Origin: Calendula officinalis
Lineage: Eukaryota; Streptophyta; Magnoliopsida; Asterales; Asteraceae
Direction: 5' to 3'
NCBI GenBank assembly: GCA_963853835.1
Contig: OY970833.1
Coordinates: 16,020,474 to 16,084,473, forward strand
DNA length: 64,000 nt
The position numbers and the translations under genes were made by a program. Below the pieces are notes generated by a model that was not told the origin of the DNA, ran no database searches, and saw nothing but the letters and a program-made list of their open reading frames with translations. Positions 12,137 through 23,500 of the stretch are shown here, piece by piece (within the stretch, counting starts at the first letter, position 1; the number at the start of each line of letters is the position of its first letter).

Positions 12137-13575
12137 TCTACATAGGGAACTCTTTTAAAAGTGATGTTGCCAGCTTTGATTTCCCCATATCCTCTTGTTT
12201 TCCCTATAGAATCATCCCCAAACCTGACAGAAGGACCCTTCTCTGGTGTGTAATGCTGAAGGTACTCCATACTGCCAGTCATGTGTCTTGAGCAGCCACT
12301 ATCAAGATACCATTTTCTATCACCCTTGTGCAACTGAGTAGAATCCCAATCACTGTGGATACTCATTCTCTCAGCTTCTTTGAGATCTCTCTCACAGGTG
12401 CTCTTCAAGTCTTCTTCAGTGAAGGCCATGAAGGCTTTATTCTCAACCTCTTCCTCATCATCCCTTATTTCTTCATCCATCCAGGCTTCAGAGTAAAGTG
12501 CTTGATGAGGTGCTCCATTCCCACTAGCTCCCTTTCCCTTGCCCCTTGCCTTCAACTTCACATATTTGTCCCTATACCGTTTAGCTCGGTATGCAATTTT
12601 GTCATTCTGATCAGTTTCAGAAGACTTAGTGTGACAGTTGGCAGCAATGTGACTAGGCTTCCCACACATGTAGCATAAACCAGATCTGGGGTCAGTATTG
12701 GCAGAGCTAACACCAAGCCTCTTCTTCTTCAACTGATCCAACTTCATTGACATGAGAGCCATTTGAGTTTCCAATTCTTCTGTCTCAGCATCCTCAAGAC
12801 TATCTTCTGGCTTATCTGGTTCAGTGACAGTATAGGCCTGTTTAACAATTAGGGCCATACCAGCAGATGTCTTGTCACTCTTCTTCCAGTTGATCAGTCT
12901 AGAAGCATTATTCTCTTCATGATTCAACATTAAGCCATACAGTGTTTGAAGAGTATAGGACTCAATGTTGTGAGCAGCATTGACAGAATTTGTCATGTCA
13001 AGGAATTGTTGAGGAAGACTGTCCATAAATTTTTGACACAGTTCCCCCTCTTCCTTCTCAATTCCAACACAGATCAGATCATGAAGAATGGTGTTGAATC
13101 TGTTGTAAAGGGCAGTGAGATCTTCATTTGGATTAGCAATAAAGTTCTCATATTTCCTTCTCATGTTGCTCTTCCTTTGCAACTTCACCTGTGGTGTGCC
13201 TTCATAAGTGACTGTCAAGCTATCCCATATAGCTTTTGCAGTAGGTAACTACATGATTCCATTGAGAATTTCTTTTGTGACTGCATTACCAATCACACTC
13301 TTTGCTCTTGAGTCTAGACTGAACAACTGACGATCAGTGTCAGTCCAAGTATGTTTCAACTTTGGAATTGTTCTTGTTCATGCAGGAGCATTGTCTGTAG
13401 CTGCAACAGGTTCAGTGGTTAGAGGAATGATGAGACCATCAGTCAGTACAGTGAGCGTTTCATCATGAATGGACTCAAGATACCACTGAGCTTTTAGTTT
13501 CCATTGATGGAAATCTTTGCCACCAAAGATTGGCACACCCTTTCCTGACATCACTGGAGCAATAATTGAAGACAT
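12105..13575 (-). pseudogene. Gag-protease fusion of element A (spliced-form reading frame)
   Basis: Gag starts at the ATG at 13575 (MSSIIAPVMSGKG), with a plant copia Gag core including HQWKLKAQWYLESIHDE and RRKYENF. One CCHC knuckle, CYMCGKPSHIAANC, is at 12634-12675. An acidic linker follows, then directly the protease motif DSGCSRHMTG at 12274-12303. In B and C these parts are separated by about 1.35 kb; here the frame runs straight through at 12324/12325. Two in-frame stops (TGA near 13380, TAG near 13250) and a frameshift near 12110, at the start of the pre-integrase region, inactivate it. Confidence 0.92.
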
Positions 13576-13597
13576 TCTTGTTTTTGATTTTTGCGAA

Positions 13598-13640
13598 GGG
13601 TAGGGATATGGAATGGCTGCCAGGGTAATAGATCGACTAA
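13598..13640 (-). other. Conserved retrotransposon leader (element A)
   Basis: Untranslated leader between PBS and gag ATG. Its core (TTAGTCGATCTATTACCC, then TGGCAGCCATTCCATAT) is almost invariant in elements A-D, although the LTR of D differs. A packaging or translation-control role is possible but not shown. Confidence 0.65.
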
Positions 13641-13659
13641 ATAAGAATTAATTTAGCCT

Positions 13660-13671
13660 TCTCTAATACCA
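13660..13671 (-). other. Primer binding site, degenerate (element A)
   Basis: Minus strand reads TGGTATTAGAGA two bases inside the LTR end, a mutated version of the initiator tRNA-Met complement TGGTATCAGAGC seen in element B. Confidence 0.8.
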
Positions 13672-13673
13672 GT

Positions 13674-13990
13674 TGTTAGGTCACAACAACCCTGGATTAC
13701 TTGTATAATTGTTAGATAGATTAAACTTAAGACAATTAATGTGATTAACACAATATTAGAGTCAAATGTATAATTTCACTAAGTGTGGCTTGTTGCGGAA
13801 CAACAAGACCACTAATCAATTACAATATGTATACAAGTGAAAGCGTAAATTGGTGAATACTCCTTTGCCAAATGATCTCTATCTATAGTGTTATAGAGAT
13901 CTTACGAAATAGGCAAGGAGTAATGAAAAGGACTGGTAAGGAAAGTGGCCGAGATCAAAGGGATTTGATCTCACCAAGTAAACAAGGAAA
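13674..13990 (-). repeat. Truncated 5' LTR of element A
   Basis: 317 bp homologous to the 498-499-bp LTRs of B and C. It has the family terminus TGTTAGGTCACAAC (plus strand), and the homology stops at AACAAGGAAA, where satellite GGGATCGTGATTC begins. The missing part is the upstream U3 end that carries the hairpins in B and C. Confidence 0.9.
13879..13888 (-). promoter_or_regulatory. Degenerate TATA box in LTR A
   Basis: Minus strand CTATAGATAG, at the position where the LTRs of B and C have CTATAAATAG. One substitution disrupts the consensus. Confidence 0.45.
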
Positions 13991-15970
13991 GGGGATCGTG
14001 ATTCTATGCTGAAGCAGGTCAAAATCCGTCCGAAAGGCAGATGACAGAATCTGCCAGAAAGTGAATTTGATTTAAATCTCGTAATTAATTATTTACAAAA
14101 GTCGAGAAGGCACAGGATCGTGATTCTGTCCCGAAGCAGGTCAAAATCCGTCGAGTAGGCAGATGGCAGAATCTGCCAGAAAGTGAATTTGTTTTAATAA
14201 CCATTTTTAATAATATACAAGTCAAGTAGGCATGAAACGGAGACCCGAGCCAAAAGTTATGGCCTTTTCAGTTAAGCCCCTTTCGATTCTTCCTGTAACT
14301 CCTAGACCGTAAGTGGGCTCACGATCCACAAGATATCAACGGAAAGCTCAGAACGCAGACTACAAGGGTCGAGAAGGCACAGGATCGTGATTGTATGCCA
14401 AAGCAGGTCAAAATCCGTAGAGAAGGCAGAAGACAGAATCTGCCAGAAAGTGAATGTGTTTTAAAACCCGTATTTAATAATTTGCAAGTCAAGTAGGCAT
14501 GAAACGGAGACCCGAACCAAAAGTTATGGCCTTTTCAGTAAAGCCTTGTTCGATTCTGCCTGTAACTCCTACACCGAAACTGGGCTCACGATCCACAAGA
14601 TATCAACGGAAAGCTCGGATTGTAAACTACAAACGTCGAGATGGCATGGGATCGAGATTCTGTCCCGAAGCAGGTCAAAATCCATCGAAATGGCAGATGA
14701 CAGAATCTGCCAGAAAGTGAATTTGTTTTAAAACTCATTTTCAATAATTTACAAGTCAAATATGACTGAAACGTAGACCCAAGCCAAAAGTTATGGCCTT
14801 TTTAGTAAAGCCCCTTTCGATTCTGCCGGTAACTCCTAGACCGTAAGTGGGCTCACGATCCACAAGATATCAACGGAAAGCTTAGAACGTAAACTACGAG
14901 CGTCGAGAAGGCACGTGATCGTGATTCTATGCCGAAGCAGGTTAAAATCCCTCGAGAATGCAGATGACAGTATTTGCTAGAAAGTGAATTTGTTTTAAAA
15001 CCCGTTTTCAATAATTTACAAGTCAAGTAGGCGTGAAACAGAGACCCGAGCCAACAGTTATGGCCTATTCAGTAAAGCCCCTTTCGATTCTGCCTGTAAC
15101 TCCTAGACCGTAAGTGGGCTCACGATCCACTAGATATTAACGAAAAGCTTAGAAAGTAAACTACAAGGGTCGAGAAGGCACGGGATGTTGATCCAATGCC
15201 GAAGCATGTCAAAATCCGTCGAGAAGGCAGATGACAGAATCTGCTAGAAAGTGAATTTGTTTTAAAACCCGTATTTAATAATTAGCAAGTTAAGTAGGCA
15301 TGAAACGAATACCCGAGCCAAAAGTTATGGCCTTTCCAGTAAAGCCCCTTTCGATTCTGCCTGTAACTCCTAGAGTGTGACTGGGCTCACGATCCACAAG
15401 ATATCAACGGAAAGCCCGGAATGTAAACTACGAAAGTCGAAAGGCACGGGATCGTGATTCTGTCCCGAAGCAGGTCAAAATCCGTTGAGAATGAAGATGA
15501 CAGAATCTGCCAGAAAGTGAATTTGTTTTAAAACTCGTTTTTAATAATTTACAAGTCAAATAAGCCTGAAACGGAGACCCGGGCCAAAAGGTTTGGCCTT
15601 TTCAGTAAAGCCCCTTTCGATTTTGCATGTAACTCATAGACCGTAAGTGGGCTCACGATCCACAAGATATCAACGGAAAGCTCATAACGTAAACTACAAT
15701 AGTCGAGAAGGCACGGGATCGTGATTCTATGCCGAAGTAGGTTAAAAGCTCTCGAGAATGCAGATGACAGAATTTGCCAGAAAGTGAATTTGTTTTAAGA
15801 CCAGTTTTTAATAATTTACAAGTCAAGAAGGCATGAAACGGAGACCCGAGCCAAAAGTTATGGCCTTTTCAATAAATCCCCTTTCGGTTATGCCTGTAAC
15901 ACCTAGACCTTAAGTGGGCTCACGATCCACAAGATATCGACGGAAAGCTCAGAACGTAAACTACAAAAGT
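13991..15970 (+). repeat. Satellite array, block 2a (plus)
   Basis: About 7.4 monomers in the same polarity as block 1, starting abruptly at GGGATCGTGATTC after the truncated LTR. Monomers differ more from each other than within the 2279-bp HOR. A 121-bp-type short monomer is present near 14030-14130. Confidence 0.95.
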
Positions 15971-16384
15971 CGTTCTTAACTTTTGGATATCTTTTGGATC
16001 GTGAGCCGACTTACGGTCTAGGAGTTACAGGCATAATCGAAAGGGATTTACTGAAAAGGCCATAACTTTTGGCTCGGGTCTCCGTTTCTGGCCTATTTGA
16101 CTTGTAAATTATTAAAAACGAGTTTTAAAACAAATTCGCTTTCTGGAAGATTCTGTCATCTGCCTTCTCAACGGATTTTGACCTGCTTTGGGACATAATC
16201 ATGATCCCGTGCCTTCTCTACTTTTGTAGTTTACATTCCGAGCTATCCGTTGATATTTTGTGGATTATGAGCATAGTTACGGTCTAGGAGTTACAGGCAG
16301 AATCGAAAGGAGCTTTACTGAAAAGGTCGTAACTTTTTGCTCGGGTCTCAATTTTGTGCCTACTTGACTTGTAAATTATTTAAA

Positions 16385-16600
16385 AACGGAAAGCTCGGAA
16401 TGTAAACTACAAAAGACGAAAGGCACAGGATCGTGATTCTGTCCCGAAGCAGGTCAAAATCCGTCGAGAATGAAAATGACAGAATCTGCCAGAAAGTGAA
16501 TTTTTTTTAAAACTCGTTTTTAATAATTTACAAGTCAAATAAGCCTGAAATGGAGACCCGAGCCAAAAGTTATGGCCTTTTCAGTAAAGCCCCTTATCGA
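16385..16600 (+). repeat. Flipped satellite segment, copy 1
   Basis: About 214 bp of plus-oriented satellite inside minus-oriented array. Left edge at a shared AACGG, right edge at a shared TCGA, both consistent with microhomology joins. Confidence 0.88.
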
Positions 16601-17832
16601 CTCTTGTAGTTTACGTTCTTAGCTTTCTGTTGATATCTTTTGGATCGTAAGCCGACTTACGGTCTAGGAGTTACAGGCATAATCGAAAGGGATTTACTGA
16701 AAAGGCCATAACTTTTGGCTCGGGTCTCCGTTTCGGGCCTACTTAACTTGTTAACTATTAAAAACGAGTTTTAAAACAAATTCACTTTCTGGCAGATTGT
16801 GTCATGTACCTTCTCGACGGATTTTGACCTGCTTCAGGACATAATTAAGATCCCGCGCCCTCTCGACACTCGTAGTTTACATTCCGAGCTTTCCGTTGAT
16901 ATCTTGTGGATCGTGAGCCCAGTTACGGTCTAAGAGTTACAGGGAGAATCCAAAGGGGCTTTAATGAAAAGGCCGTAGCTTTTTGCTCGGGTCTCAATTT
17001 CGTGCCTACTTGACTTGTAAATTATTTAAAAACGGGTTTTAAAACAAATTCACTTTCTGGCAAATTCTGTCATATGCATTCCCGAGGGATATTAACCTGC
17101 GTCGGCATAGAATCACGATTCCGTGCCTTCTCGACTCTTGTAGTTTACGTTCTGAGCTTTCCGTTGATATCTTTTGGATCGTGAGCCCACTAACGGTCTA
17201 GGAGTTATAGGCAAAATCAAAGAGGCTTACTGAAAAGGCCATAACTTTTGGATCGGGTCTCCGTTTCAGGCCTATTTGACTTGTAAATTATTAAAAAGGA
17301 GTTTTAAAACAAATTCACTTTCTGGCAGATTCTGTCATCTGCCTTCTCGATGGATTTTGACCTGCTTCGGGACAGAATCACGATCCCATGCCTTCTCGAC
17401 TTTTGTAGTTTACATTCCGAGCTTTCCATTGATATCTTGTGGATCGTGAGCCCAGTTACGGTCTAGGAGTTACAGGCAGAATCGAAAGGGGCTTTACTGA
17501 AAACGCCATAACTTTTGGTTCGGGTCTCCATTTCAGGCCTATTTGACTTGTAAATTATTAAAAACGAGTTTTAAAACGAATTCACTTTCTGGTTGATTCT
17601 GTCATCTGCCTTCTCGACGGATTTTGACCTGCTCCGGGACATAATCACGATCCCGTGCCTTCTCTACTTTTGTAGTTTATATTCCGAGCTATCCGTTGAT
17701 ATTTTGTGGATTATGAGCATAGTTACGGTCTAGGAGTTACAGGCAGAATCGAAAGGGGCTTTACTGAAAAGGCCGTAACTTTTTGCTCGGGTCTCAATTT
17801 CGTGCCTACTTGACTTGTAAATTATTTAAAAA

Positions 17833-18045
17833 TGGAAAGCTCGGAATGTAAACTACAAAAGACGAAAGGCACAGGATCGTGATTCTGTCCTGAAGCAGGT
17901 CAAAATCCGTCGAGAATGAAGATGACAGAATCTGCTAGAAAGTGATTTGTTTTAAAACTCGTTTTTAATAATTTACAAGTCAAATAAGCCTGAAACGGAC
18001 ACCCGAGCCAAAAGTTATGGCCTTTTTCAGTAAAGCCCCTTATCG
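17833..18045 (+). repeat. Flipped satellite segment, copy 2
   Basis: Same breakpoints and content as copy 1, so it is amplified with the surrounding HOR and not an independent inversion. Confidence 0.88.
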
Positions 18046-20346
18046 GCTCTTGTAGTTTACGTTCTTAGCTTTCCGTTGATATCTTTTGGATCGTGAGCCG
18101 ACTTATGTTCTAGGAGTTACAAGCATAATCGAATGGGATTTACTGAAAAGGCCATAACTTTTGGCTCGGGTCTCCGTTTCAGGCCTACTTAACTTGTTAA
18201 TTATTAAAATCGAGTTTTAAAACAAATTCACTTTCTGGCAGATTGTGTCATCTACCTTCTCGACGGATTTTGACCTGCTTCAGGACATAATTAAGATCCC
18301 GCGCCTTCTCGACTCTCGTAGTTTACATTCCGAGCTTTCCGTTGATATCTTGTGGATCGTGAGCCCAGTTACGGTCTAAGAGTTACAGGGAGAATCGAAA
18401 GGGGCTTTAATGAAAAGGCTGTAACTTTTTGCTCGGGTCTCAATTTCGTGCCTACTTGACTTGTAAATTATTTAAAAACGGGTTTTAAAACAAATTCACT
18501 TTCTGGCAAATTCTGTCATCTGCATTCTCGAGGGATATTAACCTGCTTCAGCATAGAATCACGATTACGTGCCTTCTCGACACTTGTAGTTTACGTTCTG
18601 ATCTTTCCGTTGATATCTTTTGGATCGTGAGCCCACTTACGGTCTAGGAGTTACAAGCAAAATCAAAAGAGGCTTACTGAGAAGGCCATAACTTTTTGAT
18701 CGGGTCTCCGTTTCAGGCCTATTTGACTTGTAAATTATTAAAAAGGAGTTTTAAAACAAATTCACTTTCTAGCAGATTCTGTCATCTGCCTTCTCGATGG
18801 ATTTTGACCTGCTTCGGGACAGAATCACGATCCCATGCCTTCTCGACTTTTGTAGTTTACATTCCGAGCTTTCCATTGATATCTTGTGGATCGTGAGCCC
18901 AGTTACGGTCTAGGAGTTACAGGCAGAATCGAAAGGGGCTTTACTGAAAACGCCATAACTTTTGGCTCGGGTCTCCATTTCAGGCCTATTTGACTTGTAA
19001 ATTATTAAAAACGAGTTTTAAAACGAATTCACTTTCTGGCAGATTCTGTCATCTGCCTTCTCGACGAATTTTGACCTGCTTCGGGACAGAATCACGATCC
19101 CGTGCCTTCTCGACTTTTGTAGTTTACATTACGAGATTTCCGTTCATATCTTGTGGATCGTGAGCCCAGTTACGGTCTAGGAGTTACAGGCAGAATCGAA
19201 AGGGCTTTACTGAAAACGCCACAACTTTTGGCTCGGGTCTCCGTTTCATGCCCACTTGACTTGCAACTTATTAAATACGGGTTTTAAAACAAATTCACTT
19301 TCTGACAGATTCTGTAATCTGCCATCTCGACGGATATTGACCTGGTTCGGAATAGAATCACGATCCCGTGCGTTCTCGACCCTTTTAGTTTACGTTCTGA
19401 GCTTTCCGTTGATATCTTGTGGATCAAGAGCCCACTTATGGTCTAGGAGTTATTGGCAGAATCGAAAGGGGCTTTACTAAAAAGGCCATAACTTTTGGCT
19501 CGGGTCTCCGTTTTTGGCCTATTTGACTTGTATATTATTTAAAACGAGTTTTAAAACGAATTCACTTTCTGGCAGATTCTGTCATCTGCCTTCTCGACGG
19601 ATTTTGACCTGCTTCGGGACAGAATCACGATCCCGTGCCTTCTCGACTTTTGTAGTTTACATTACGAGATTTCCGTTCATATCTTGTGGATCGTGAGCCC
19701 AGTTACGGTCTAGGAGTTACAGGCAGAATCGAAAGGGCTTTACTGAAAAGGCCACAACTTTTGGCTCGGGTCTCCGTTTCATGCCCACTTGACTTGCATC
19801 TTATTAAATACGGGTTTTAAAACAAATTCACTTTCTGACAGATTCTGTAATCTGCCTTCTCGACGGATATTGACCTGGTTCGGAATAGAATCACGATCCC
19901 GTGCCTTCTCGACCCTTTTAGTTTACGTTCTGAGCTTTCCGTTGATATCTTGTGGATAAAGAGCCCACTTATGGTCTAGGAGTTATTGGCAGAATCGAAA
20001 GGGGCTTTACTAAAAAGGCCATAACTTTTGGCTCGGGTCTTCGTTTTTGGCCTATTTGACTTGTATATTATTTAAAACGAGTTTTAAAACAAATTCGCTT
20101 TCTGGAAGATTCTGTCATCTGCCTTCTCGATGGATTTTGACCTGCTTCGGGACATAATCACGATCCCGTGCCTTCTCTACTTTTGTAGTTTACATTCCGA
20201 GCTGTCCGTTGATATTTTGTGGATTATGAGCATAGTAACGGTCTAGGAGTTAAAGGCAGAATCGAAAGGGGCTTTACTGAAAAGGCCGTAACTTTTTGCT
20301 CGGGTCTCAATTTCGTGCCTACTTGACTTGTAAATTATTTAAAAAA

Positions 20347-20560
20347 CGGAAAGCTCGGAATGTAAACTACAAAAGACGAAAGGCACAGGATCGTGATTCT
20401 GTCCCGAAGCAGGTCAAAATCCGTCGAGAATGAAGATGACAGAATCTGCCAGAAAGTGAATTTGTTTTAAAACTCGTTTTTAATAATTTACAAGTCAAAT
20501 AAGCCTGAAACGGAGACCCGAGCCAAAAGTTATGGCCTTTTCAGTAAAGCCCCTTATCGG
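20347..20560 (+). repeat. Flipped satellite segment, copy 3
   Basis: Third copy with identical breakpoints. The right edge runs from CCCCTTATCGG straight into minus-strand monomer CTCTTGTAG. Confidence 0.88.
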
Positions 20561-23500
20561 CTCTTGTAGTTTACGTTCTTAGCTTTCCGTTGATATCTTT
20601 TGGATCGTGAGCCGACTAACGGTCTAGGAGTTACAAGCATAATCGAATGAGATTTACTGAAAAGGCCATAACTTTTGGCTCGGGTCTCCGTTTCAGGCCT
20701 ACTTAACTTGTTAATTATTAAAAACGAGTTTTAAAACAAATTCACTTTCTAGCAGATTGTGTCATCTACCTTCTCGACGGATTTTGACCTGCTTCAGGAC
20801 ATAATTAAGATCCCGCGCCTTCTCGACTCTCGTAGTTTACATTCCGAGCTTTCCGTTGATATCTTGTGGATCGTGAGCCCAGTTACGGTCTAAGAGTTAC
20901 AGGGAGAATCGAAAGGGGCTTTAATGAAAAGGCCGTAACTTTTTGCTTGGGTCTCAATTTCGTGCCTACTTGACTTGTAAATTCTTTAAAAACGGGTTTT
21001 AAAACAAATTCACTTTCTGGAAAATTCTGTCATCTGCATTCTCGAGGGATATTAACCTGCTTCGGCATAGAATCGCGATTCCGTGCCTTCCCGACTCTTG
21101 TAGTTTACGTTCTGAGCTTTCCATTGATATCTTTTGGATCGTGAGCCCACTTACGGTCTAGGAGTTACACGCAAAATCAAAAGAGGCTTTACTGAGAAGG
21201 CCATAACTTTTGGATCGGGTCTCCGTTTCAGGCCTATTTGACTTGTAAATTATTTAAAAGGAGTTTTAAAACAAATTCACTTTCTGGCAGATTCTGTCAT
21301 CTGCCTTCTCGACGGATTTTGACCTGCTTCGGGACAGAATCACGATCCCATGACTTCTCGACTTTTGTAGTTTACATTCCGAGCTTTCCATTGATATCTT
21401 GTGGATCGTGAGCCCAGTTACGGTCTAGGAGTTACAGGCAGAATTGAAAGGGGCTTTACTGAAAACGCCATAACTTTTGGCTCGGGTCTCCATTTCAGGC
21501 CTATTTGACTTGGAAATTATTAAAAACAAGTTTTAAAACGAATTCACTTTCTGGCAGATTCTGTCATCTGCCTTCTCGACGGATTTTGACCTGCTTCGGG
21601 ACAGAATCACGATCCCGTGCCTTCTCGACTTTTGTAGTTTACATTACGAGATTTCCGTTCATATCTTGTGGATCGTGAGCCCAGTTACGGTCTAGGAGTT
21701 ACAGGCAGAATCGAAAGGGCTTTACACATCTTTTGGCTCGGGTCTCTGTTTCATGCCTACTTTACTTGCAACTTATTAAATACGGGTTTTAAAACAAATT
21801 CACTTTCTGACATATTCTGTAATCTGCCTTCTCGATGGATATTGACCTGGTTCGGAATAGAATCACGATCCCGTGCCTTCTCGACCCTTTTAGTTTACGT
21901 TCTGAGCTTTCTGTTGATATCTTGAGGATCAAGAGCCCACTTATGGTCTAGGAGTTATAGGCAGAATCGAAAGGGGCTTTACTAAAAAGGCCATAACTTT
22001 TGGCTCGGGTCTCCGTTTCTGGCCTATTTGACTTGTAAATTATTAAAAACGAGTTTTAAAACAAATTCGCTTTCTGGAAGATTCTGTCATCTGCCTTCTC
22101 GACGGATTTTGACCTGCTTCGGGACATAATCACGATCCCGTGCCTTCTCTACTTTTGTAGTTTACATTCCGAGCTATCCGTTGATATTTTTTGGATTATG
22201 AGCATAGTTACGGTCTAGGAGTTACAGGCAGAATCGAAAGGGGCTTTACTGAAAAGGCCAAAACTTTTGGCTCGGGTCTCCGTTTCATGCCTACTTGACT
22301 TGCAAATTATTAAATACGTGTTCTAAAACAAATTCACTTTCTGGCAGATTCTGTCATCTGCCTTCTCGACGGATTTTGACCTGCTTCGGCTTACAATCAC
22401 GATCCCGTGCTTTCTTAACTTCTGTAGTATATATTCCGAGCTTTCTGTTGATATCTTGTGGATCGTGAGCCTAGTTATGGTCTAGGAGTTACAGGCAGAA
22501 TCAAAGGGGCTTTAATGAAAAGGCCATAATTTTTGGCTCGGGTCTCCATTTCATGCCTACTTGACTTGTAAATAATTAAAAACGGCTTTTAAAACAAATT
22601 CACTTTCTAGCAGATTCTGTCATCTGCCTTCTCGAGGGAGTTTTACCTGCTTCGACATAGAATCACGATCCCGTGCCTTTCGACTCTTGTAGTTTACGTT
22701 CGGAGCTTTCTGTTAATATCTTGTGGATTGTGAGCCCACTTACGGTCTAGGAGTTATAGGTAGAATAGAAAGGCATTTTACTGAAAAGGCCATATCTTTT
22801 GGCTCGGGTCTTCGTTTCAGGCCTATTTGACTTGTAAATTATTAAAAACGAGTTTTAAAACATATTTACTTTCTAACAAATTTTGTTATCTGCCTTCTCG
22901 AAGGATTTAGACCTGCTTCGGACAGAAATACGATCCTCTGCCTTCTCGACTTTGGTAGTTTACATTCCGAGCTTTCCGTTGATATCTTGTGGATCGTGAG
23001 CCCAGTTACGGTGTAGGAGTTACAGGCAGAATCAAAAGTGGCTTTACTAAAAAGGCCATAACTTTTGGCTCGAGTCTCCGTTTCGTGCCTACTTGACTTG
23101 CAAATTATTAAATACGAGTTTTAAAAAAAATTCACTTTCTGGCAGATTCCGTCATCTGTCTTCACGACGGATTTTGACCTACTTCGGCATAGAATCACGA
23201 TCCTGTGCCTTTTCGACTCTTGTAGTTTACATTCTTAGCTTTCCGTTGATATCTTGTGGATCATGAGCCGACTTACGGTCTAGGAGTTACAGGCATAATC
23301 GAAAGGGATTTACTGAAAAGGCCATAACTTTTGGCTCGGGTCTCCGTTTCAGGCCTACTTAACTTGTTAATTATTAAAAACGAGTTTTAAAACAAATTCA
23401 CTTTCTGGCAGATTGTGTCATCTACCTTCTCGATGGATTTTGACCTGCTTCAGGACATAATTAAGATCCCGTGCCTTCTCGACTCTCGTAGTTTACATTC

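Larger units (their letters stand above)
8378..13990 (-). mobile_element. Element A: Ty1/copia (Sirevirus-like), truncated at both ends
   Basis: Minus-strand copia element with a partial 5' LTR, PBS, leader, gag, protease, integrase, RT, RNase H, the pol-aORF spacer and the first 45 or so codons of the aORF. The rest of the aORF, the PPT and the 3' LTR are missing, as is about 180 bp of the 5' LTR, so there is no target site duplication. Satellite resumes on both sides with about 24 bp of one monomer missing. Compared with B and C it lacks the predicted gag-protease intron of about 1.35 kb exactly. Several stops and frameshifts make it dead. Confidence 0.93.
15971..20560 (-). repeat. Satellite array, block 2b (minus, with three flipped segments)
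   Basis: Monomer polarity reverses at about 15971; the reverse-complement landmarks (GACCTGCTTCGG, TTACGGTCTAGGAGTTACAG) now read on the plus strand. Three short plus-oriented segments sit inside at 16385-16600, 17833-18045 and 20347-20560. The marker GATTATGAGC recurs at 16263, 17709 and 20222, giving unit spacings of 1446 and 2513 bp that differ by four monomers. A 533-bp two-monomer duplication is visible (19025 and 19558). Confidence 0.93.

Noticed and set aside
12328..12678. Plus-strand ORFs of 60-140 codons opposite gag and pol in A, B and C
   Set aside because: They are antisense shadows of the retroelement genes and move with the codon structure of the real frame.
18696..18896. Recurring 60-74-codon ORFs (HAYLTCKLLKTGFKTNSLS-type) in the satellite
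   Set aside because: They recur once per monomer in one frame of the 267-bp unit, have no start context, and are broken at random by point changes. They are a by-product of the repeat.
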